NCBI GenBank assembly: GCA_964514665.1
Contig: CAZESH010000149.1
Coordinates: 1-10,219, forward strand
Direction of reading: 5' to 3'
Length of the DNA: 10,219 bases
Source: CAZESH01 sp964514665
GTDB taxonomy: Bacteria; Bacillota; Bacilli; Paenibacillales; KCTC-25726
The notes under the pieces were generated by a model that did no database searches, was not told the DNA's origin, and saw only the letters and a program-made list of their open reading frames with translations. Shown here one piece after another: positions 5,858-10,219 of this stretch; positions within the stretch are counted from its first letter, which is position 1, and the number at the start of each line of letters is the position of its first letter. Made by a program: the position numbers and the translations under genes.

Positions 5858-6772
5858 TTGATCAAGAAAATTGCGGCTTTGGGGCTGACGGTTGTGCTTG
5901 CCGCCGGACTAGCGGCATGCGGTTCGAAATCGGACAGCTACATACCGAAGAAATTGGAAGTGCAGTTTGTGCCTTCGCAAAATGCGGAAACGCTTGAAGC
6001 CAAGGCCAAGCCTCTGGAAAAATTGTTAGGCGACCGATTGGGCATTCCGGTGCACGTATCCGTCTCCACCAACTACAACACGATCATTGAGGCGATGGCA
6101 TCCAAGCAGGTGGATATCGGATTCCTGCCGCCGAACGGCTACGTGCTGGCGCACGACAACAAAAAAGCGGCCGATCTTCTGCTGCAGGCCCAGCGTTACG
6201 GAGTAGAAAAGGATACGGGAAAACCGACCAAAGATTTGGTTGACTTCTACTTGGCGATGATCGTCGTGAAAAAGGATTCGCCGATTAAAACGCTGGAGGA
6301 CTTGAAAGGCAAAAAAATAGGCTGGCAGGATGTGACTTCCTCCGCTGGATACGTATTCCCCGCCGCTGAAATGAAAAAAGCGGGAATTGATCCCGACAAA
6401 GATGTCCAAGGCGTAACCATCAAAGGACACGGCGCCGCAATCACGGCCGTCTTGAACGGACAAGTCGATGCCGCCCCCGTGTTCCAGGATGCCAGGAATA
6501 TTGTGAAAAAAGACGTACCCGATGTTTTCGACAAAACGCGAGTGATCTATTATACGGAAAAAATTCCCAACGATACAATTTCCGTGCGCCCCGACATGAG
6601 CCCGGAATGGAAGGACAAAATCCAAAAGGCCTTCATCGCGATCGGAAAGGATCCCGAAGGTCAAAAAGTAATTATGGACGTGTACTCCCACGTGGGCTAT
6701 ACGCCGGGAGACGACAAGAACTTTGATCCGGTTCGCGAGTATGCGAAAGTAGTCGGTCAGGAGATTAAATAG
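5858..6772 (+). CDS. phnD: Phosphonate/phosphite/phosphate ABC transporter substrate-binding lipoprotein
   Basis: A 304-residue PhnD-family solute-binding protein. It begins at TTG with a lipoprotein signal: two Lys, a hydrophobic stretch and the lipobox LAAC, with Cys21 as the predicted lipidated residue, so it is tethered outside the membrane. Family features in order are VQFVPSQNAE (about 35-44), NYNTIIEAMASKQVDIGFLPPNGY (72-95), LKGKKIGWQD, the TSSAGY phosphate-binding loop (160-165), GHGAAITAVLNGQVDAAP (190-207) and KIPNDTISVRPDMSPEWK (235-252). Length and architecture are normal for the family. Members bind phosphonates, phosphite, hypophosphite or phosphate, and the sequence alone does not say which. 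It is the first gene of phnDCEE and follows a PhoP-type promoter. Confidence 0.94.
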   Translation: MIKKIAALGLTVVLAAGLAACGSKSDSYIPKKLEVQFVPSQNAETLEAKAKPLEKLLGDRLGIPVHVSVSTNYNTIIEAMASKQVDIGFLPPNGYVLAHDNKKAADLLLQAQRYGVEKDTGKPTKDLVDFYLAMIVVKKDSPIKTLEDLKGKKIGWQDVTSSAGYVFPAAEMKKAGIDPDKDVQGVTIKGHGAAITAVLNGQVDAAPVFQDARNIVKKDVPDVFDKTRVIYYTEKIPNDTISVRPDMSPEWKDKIQKAFIAIGKDPEGQKVIMDVYSHVGYTPGDDKNFDPVREYAKVVGQEIK

Positions 6773-6801
6773 TTTTCCGATTGTTCTTCACTGCTTGTAT
6801 G

Positions 6802-6842
6802 GCAACACCGCATCCGGCCGATAAAGCCGAATGCGGTGTTGC
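6802..6842 (+). terminator. Strong hairpin between phnD and phnC, probable partial terminator
   Basis: GCAACACCGCAT (6802-6813) pairs perfectly with ATGCGGTGTTGC (6831-6842). Inside, one mismatch and a further CGGC/GCCG stem enclose a seven-base loop. The following bases are T-rich but broken by C and A (TTCATTCATTTT). This looks like a leaky terminator or a 3' stabiliser of the phnD message, as is common between binding-protein and transporter genes in ABC operons. Confidence 0.65.
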
Positions 6843-6861
6843 TTCATTCATTTTCACCGGG

Positions 6862-6868
6862 AAAGAGG
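6862..6868 (+). promoter_or_regulatory. Ribosome binding site that fixes the phnC start
   Basis: AAAGAGG lies six bases before the ATG at 6875. A longer in-frame start at 6836 would lie inside the phnD-phnC hairpin and is disfavoured. Confidence 0.7.
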
Positions 6869-6874
6869 TACACG

Positions 6875-7645
6875 ATGATACAATTTGTGAATGTCTCCAA
6901 AACATATCCGAACGGTACGATCGGTTTGAAAAACATTAATCTGACCATCCAAGAAGGAGAATTCGTCGTCATAGTCGGTCTGTCCGGCGCCGGCAAATCC
7001 ACCCTGCTGCGTTCAATCAACCGGCTGCACGAGATAAGCGAAGGCGATATCCGCATTGACGGCATGTCCATCTCGTCCGCAAGCGGCGCGCAGCTGAGAC
7101 GGATGCGCCGCGGAATCGGCATGATCTTCCAGAGCTTCAATCTCGTCAAGCGATCGACGGTCATGCGCAACGTGCTCTCCGGCAGGGTCGGCTATCACGC
7201 TACCTGGCGAACGCTGCTCGGGCTTTTTCCAAAGGCGGACATGGATTTGGCGCTTGATGCGCTGGCACGGGTCAACATCCGGGAAAAAGCTTACAGCCGA
7301 GCAGATCAGCTGTCCGGCGGACAGCAGCAGCGGGTGTCGATTGCCCGGGCGCTGGCTCAGGAAGCCAAAATCATTCTCGCCGACGAACCCGTTGCCTCGC
7401 TCGATCCGCTGACAACCCGTCAGGTGATGAACGATCTGAAGCGGATCAACAGCGAGCTCAAGATCACGACGATTGTCAATCTTCATTTTATCGATCTGGC
7501 CAGAGACTATGCCACTCGCATCATCGGCCTCCGCGCGGGAGAAGTTGTCTTTGACGGAACAGTCGGAGAAGCAACGGATGCAACGTTCGCGGAAATTTAC
7601 GGGCGGCCGATTCAACAAGACGAGCTGCTGGGGAGGGAATCGTGA
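6875..7645 (+). CDS. phnC: Phosphonate-type ABC transporter ATP-binding protein
   Basis: A 256-residue ABC ATPase that energises import through the two PhnE subunits. It has Walker A GLSGAGKST (35-43), Q-loop Gln86 in IFQSFNL, signature LSGGQ (146-150), Walker B IILADE ending at Asp170-Glu171, D-loop SLDP (175-178) and H-loop His204 in NLHFID. The opening IQFVNVSKTYPNG and the long insert around GRVGYHATWRTLLGLFPK (103-120) are typical of PhnC rather than other ABC subfamilies. It is complete and of normal length. Its stop abuts the first phnE start with no spacer, and the ribosome binding site of that gene lies within its 3' end, so the two are translationally coupled. It probably shares the phnD promoter by read-through of the intervening hairpin. 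Confidence 0.95.
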   Translation: MIQFVNVSKTYPNGTIGLKNINLTIQEGEFVVIVGLSGAGKSTLLRSINRLHEISEGDIRIDGMSISSASGAQLRRMRRGIGMIFQSFNLVKRSTVMRNVLSGRVGYHATWRTLLGLFPKADMDLALDALARVNIREKAYSRADQLSGGQQQRVSIARALAQEAKIILADEPVASLDPLTTRQVMNDLKRINSELKITTIVNLHFIDLARDYATRIIGLRAGEVVFDGTVGEATDATFAEIYGRPIQQDELLGRES

Positions 7646-8434
7646 ATGAATGCCGATTCGCAAAACGGCCTCAACCCGCCTAGTCACTCAAAGCAGTACG
7701 CTGCCTGGGGCCTGATACTGGCACTGATCATTATCAGCTCCATCCGCACTGGTGCCACACCCGGCAAGCTGATTACGGGCATTCCGCAAATGTGGGCCCT
7801 GATTTCGGAAATGCTGCCTCCGGATTGGCCCTATATCGGTACGATATGGGGTCCTACTCTGCAGACGGTGCAAATGGCCGTAATCGGCACAACGGCAGGA
7901 GCCATTCTGGCCATTCCCTTTGTGCTTCTATGCGCCGGCAACATAACGCACAGCCCGCTCATTCTCTACCCTTCGCGCTTTGTGCTCAATTTGGTGCGGA
8001 CCATACCGGATTTGCTGTTCGCAGCAATTTTCGTCGCCGTTTTCGGCATCGGTCCCTTTGCCGGCATTTTGGCGCTTGTGTTCTTCTCCTTCGGTCTCGT
8101 CGCCAAGCTGACCTATGAAGCGCTCGAAGCCATTGATCCGGGACCCCTGGAAGCGATGACCGCTGTCGGCGCCAACAAGCTGCAGTGGATCGCATATGGG
8201 GTCGTTCCGCAAATTCTGCCGCAATTTATCGCCTATTTCTTATACACGTTCGAGATCAACGTGCGGGCTGCAGCGGTACTCGGTTTGGTCGGTGCCGGCG
8301 GAATCGGGCTGCTGCTCGACCGGGCTTTGGGCCAGCTGCGCTACGACCGGGCCGCCTTGATTATTTTACTCACTTTGCTGGTCGTGCTGCTGATTGATTA
8401 TGCCAGCACAAGATTAAGGGAGAAATTATTATGA
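7646..8434 (+). CDS. phnE: Phosphonate-type ABC transporter permease, first PhnE
   Basis: A 262-residue inner-membrane permease with about six hydrophobic segments (from about 20, 70, 118, 140, 185 and 236). The cytoplasmic EAA loop at 169-189, EAMTAVGAN...VVPQ, docks on PhnC, and FEINVRAAAVLGLVGAGGIG (202-221) is characteristic of PhnE. The ATG follows the phnC stop directly, with GGGGAGGG eight bases upstream inside phnC. It is related to the second permease, so the importer probably uses a PhnE heterodimer, as seen in many Firmicutes and unlike the single phnE of E. coli. Confidence 0.94.
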   Translation: MNADSQNGLNPPSHSKQYAAWGLILALIIISSIRTGATPGKLITGIPQMWALISEMLPPDWPYIGTIWGPTLQTVQMAVIGTTAGAILAIPFVLLCAGNITHSPLILYPSRFVLNLVRTIPDLLFAAIFVAVFGIGPFAGILALVFFSFGLVAKLTYEALEAIDPGPLEAMTAVGANKLQWIAYGVVPQILPQFIAYFLYTFEINVRAAAVLGLVGAGGIGLLLDRALGQLRYDRAALIILLTLLVVLLIDYASTRLREKLL

Positions 8435-9228
8435 ATGCCTTAAATGTCAGAAAGCCGCTTTGGCTGCGTCCGCAATTCTGGATTACAGCCGCCGTCCTCA
8501 TCGCGATTTATGTATGGTCCCTGGGAGGGCTGCAGTTTGAAGGCATCCAGGGAACCGCCAAATCGGTTTCCGCTTCCATTTTACACGGCTTTACGCATCC
8601 CGATTGGTCGTATGTATATTTCCCTGAAGGCGAGGATCTGCTTCGCGGTCTGCTGGATACAGTGGCCATTGCCGTTCTCGGTACGTTTGTCTCCGCACTG
8701 CTCTGCATTCCCTTCGCCTTCTGGGCGTCAGCGAATATGAATGCCAAGCGATGGACATCGGGAGCGGGCAAATTCCTGCTTTCGTTTATCCGTACCTTTC
8801 CGGAAGTCGTCGTTGCCATAGTCTTTATCAAAGCCGTTGGACCGGGTGCCTTTGCCGGGGTGCTGGCGCTCGGCATTCACTCCATCGGAATGCTGGCCAA
8901 GCTGTTCTCCGAGTCCATCGAGGGCATTGACAGGGGGCCGGTGGAAGCCCTCACCGCCTGCGGCGCGAACCGCCTGCAGGTGCTGTGGTACGGTGTGTTT
9001 CCGCAAGTGCTTCCGCTGTTTTATTCCTATTCGCTTTACCGCTTTGAAATCAACATTCGTTCCGCCGCCACACTCGGACTTGTCGGTGCCGGCGGGATCG
9101 GCACACCGCTTATATTCGCCTTGGAGGTCCGCGACTGGAGCCGGGTCGGAATCATCCTGTACGGGGTCATTATGCTGGTTACCTTGATCGACCTGATCTC
9201 CGCCAGTATTCGCAAGCGAATCGTTTAA
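8431..9228 (+). CDS. phnE: Phosphonate-type ABC transporter permease, second PhnE
   Basis: A 265-residue membrane permease paralogous to the preceding one. The EAA loop is at 172-192 (EALTACGAN...VFPQ), followed by RFEINIRSAATLGLVGAGGIG (204-224) and TPLIFALEVRDWSRVG. The gene overlaps its neighbour by the four bases ATGA, which implies translational coupling, and AAGGGAG lies eight bases before the ATG. The N-terminal half has a longer extracytoplasmic stretch (about 35-70, with PDWSYVYFPEGEDLL), as is usual for the second subunit. It is the last gene of the operon and is followed by a terminator. Confidence 0.94.
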   Translation: MNALNVRKPLWLRPQFWITAAVLIAIYVWSLGGLQFEGIQGTAKSVSASILHGFTHPDWSYVYFPEGEDLLRGLLDTVAIAVLGTFVSALLCIPFAFWASANMNAKRWTSGAGKFLLSFIRTFPEVVVAIVFIKAVGPGAFAGVLALGIHSIGMLAKLFSESIEGIDRGPVEALTACGANRLQVLWYGVFPQVLPLFYSYSLYRFEINIRSAATLGLVGAGGIGTPLIFALEVRDWSRVGIILYGVIMLVTLIDLISASIRKRIV

Positions 9229-9233
9229 ACGCA

Positions 9234-9270
9234 AAACAGGCTGACCCGCATTCCATGGGGCAGCCTGTTT
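9234..9270. terminator. Bidirectional terminator between the phn operon and the prenyltransferase gene
   Basis: AAACAGGCTG (9234-9243) pairs perfectly with CAGCCTGTTT (9261-9270). After one A-G mismatch, CCC/GGG extends the stem around a nine-base loop. The stem ends in T runs on both strands (GTTT on plus, GTTTT on minus), so it can end the phn transcript and also the opposing transcript. The remaining stretch to 9378 shows no gene or other clear signal. Confidence 0.7.
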
Positions 9271-9378
9271 CAAACTGATGCATACTTGCGACTGATTTGA
9301 AGTCCTGAGGGGGATATCTGTTTCAGCTTTCAATTGCTTTCCGGCAAGGATGCGGTTAACGACCAGTCCGAGACCGAT

Positions 9379-10219
9379 TCACATCAAGGAATACAGCACA
9401 TCGGCCAAGGTAAACAGAAAAGCGACTACAGCAATGTAGCTGTTGACGATGAAGAATGCCTGCTGAATGCGCGACATATCCCGAGGAGAGATCAAGCGGT
9501 GTTCAATCCACAGCAGCACCGCGACTACAAGCACGCCGAAATAATAAAACCAGCCAAGCTGGGTATATTGCGGAAGCAGCAGAAACAAACCTACGGTCAG
9601 CACATGCAGCACTTTCGATATGATCAAGCCCGCGCGAATGCCGAAACGGGCGGGGATCGAGAAAATTCCCTGCTTGCGGTCGATTTCCACATCCTGACAC
9701 GCGTAAATGATGTCGAAGCCGGCAATCCAAGCCGCGACCGCGCCAGCCAGCACAAAAGCGGCAGGCTCGAATTTGCCCGAGATGGCGATCCAGCCTCCAA
9801 GCGGAGCCAAGGCGTCGGTTATACCCAGAACCATGTGGCAGAGCCAGGTAACTCTTTTCATATAAGGATAAATGACAAGGAAAACGACGGCGATCGGAAG
9901 CAGCGCAAAGCAAAGCGGATTCAACATCCAAGCGGAGACTGCCAAAATCAACAGTGATATTGCGGTAAATCCGGCCACTTCTGCGGTGCTGACCAATCCT
10001 CTGGGAATTTCCCTGTCTGCCGTGCGCGGGTTTTTCGCATCGATATGCCTGTCAATCCAGCGGTTAAGTGCCATTGCGGAACTGCGTGCTCCGAACATGG
10101 CCAGCGTTACCCAGAAAAATTGCTCCCAGGAGGGCATTTTTCCCGCATCGGTGAATGAAGCCAGAATCATCCCTAAATAAGCGTACGGAAGGGCGAATAT
10201 GGTGTGCTCCACCTTGATC
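9379..10219 (-). CDS. UbiA-like prenyltransferase, probably menaquinone biosynthesis (5' end off window)
   Basis: About 279 residues of an integral-membrane aromatic prenyltransferase, open at the right edge. The visible N-terminus IKVEHTIFALPYAYLG matches an internal family stretch, so the GTG at 10212 is a valine codon rather than the start; only about 10-20 residues are likely to be missing. Both Asp-rich prenyl-diphosphate/Mg2+ motifs are intact: NRWIDRHID (Asn52, Asp56, Asp60 in the visible part) followed by NPRT, and DIIYACQDVEIDR (Asp169, Asp176, Asp180) followed by KQGIFSIP. The YACQDVEIDR form is typical of the bacterial UbiA-like group tied to menaquinone synthesis, including MqnP of the futalosine route. 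It would attach a polyprenyl chain to an aromatic quinone precursor. Pathway assignment depends on genes outside the window. Confidence 0.9.
   Translation of the reverse strand, partial: IKVEHTIFALPYAYLGMILASFTDAGKMPSWEQFFWVTLAMFGARSSAMALNRWIDRHIDAKNPRTADREIPRGLVSTAEVAGFTAISLLILAVSAWMLNPLCFALLPIAVVFLVIYPYMKRVTWLCHMVLGITDALAPLGGWIAISGKFEPAAFVLAGAVAAWIAGFDIIYACQDVEIDRKQGIFSIPARFGIRAGLIISKVLHVLTVGLFLLLPQYTQLGWFYYFGVLVVAVLLWIEHRLISPRDMSRIQQAFFIVNSYIAVVAFLFTLADVLYSLM

Noticed and set aside
6836..6874. An in-frame upstream start for phnC at 6836
   Set aside because: It lies within the phnD-phnC hairpin, lacks a ribosome binding site, and the ATG at 6875 has AAAGAGG and the normal family N-terminus.
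9334..9957. A plus-strand frame rich in Gln, Asn and Asp opposite the prenyltransferase gene
   Set aside because: It is the antisense of conserved membrane-protein codons, with low-complexity polar composition and no recognisable domain.
10210..10212. GTG at 10212 as the start of the prenyltransferase
   Set aside because: The frame stays open upstream to the window edge, and IK-V-EHTIFALP matches an internal family stretch, so this is a valine codon.
1..10219. CRISPR arrays, tRNA or rRNA genes, insertion sequences, riboswitches, defence genes
   Set aside because: I looked for regular repeats with spacers, cloverleaf sequence, transposase motifs, terminal inverted repeats and known aptamer cores on both strands and saw none.

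Overview
The window looks like ordinary chromosome of an endospore-forming member of the Firmicutes, most likely Paenibacillaceae. The reasons are a GerA-type spore germination gene, strong GGAGG-type ribosome binding sites, TTG starts, a lipoprotein signal on the binding protein, Bacillus-style PhoP-box repeats, and an ArsR-like regulator whose type I recall mainly from Paenibacillus. There is no rRNA, tRNA, CRISPR array, phage or insertion sequence. The genus assignment is inference from family resemblance; no search was run.

Layout, left to right. (1) Minus strand, 1-2881: the N-terminal part of a GerA-family germination protein, which runs off the left edge; a small PAP2-family membrane phosphatase; and a membrane-anchored HD-GYP protein, a predicted cyclic-di-GMP phosphodiesterase. 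(2) Plus strand, 3082-3996: a winged-helix ArsR-like regulator with a long C-terminal domain, divergent from the HD-GYP gene. (3) Minus strand, 3993-5600: a 5'-nucleotidase/metallophosphatase with no export signal. Its stop codon overlaps that of the regulator tail to tail. (4) An AT-rich divergent promoter region, 5601-5857. (5) Plus strand, 5858-9228: a complete phosphonate/phosphite/phosphate-type ABC importer, phnD-phnC-phnE-phnE. (6) A probably bidirectional terminator. (7) Minus strand, 9379-10219: a UbiA-like prenyltransferase, probably for menaquinone, cut by the right edge.

The functional centre is the phosphorus-scavenging locus. PhnD captures the substrate outside the cell, the two PhnE proteins form the membrane channel and PhnC is the ATPase. 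phnC abuts the first phnE and the two phnE genes overlap by four bases, so these three are translationally linked. A stable hairpin separates phnD from phnC and could set binding protein above transporter. The divergent nucleotidase would release phosphate from nucleotides or similar esters in the cytoplasm. The shared intergenic region carries TTAACA-like hexamers with about 11-base spacing on both strands. Each set spans 39 bases and lies 20 bases from a TATA-like -10, which suggests PhoP control of both sides. No phosphonate-degrading enzyme is visible, so the real substrate is open.

I found no convincing undescribed defence or mobile system. The most interesting items are the mirrored PhoP-box arrangement and the regulator's C-terminal domain of unknown ligand.
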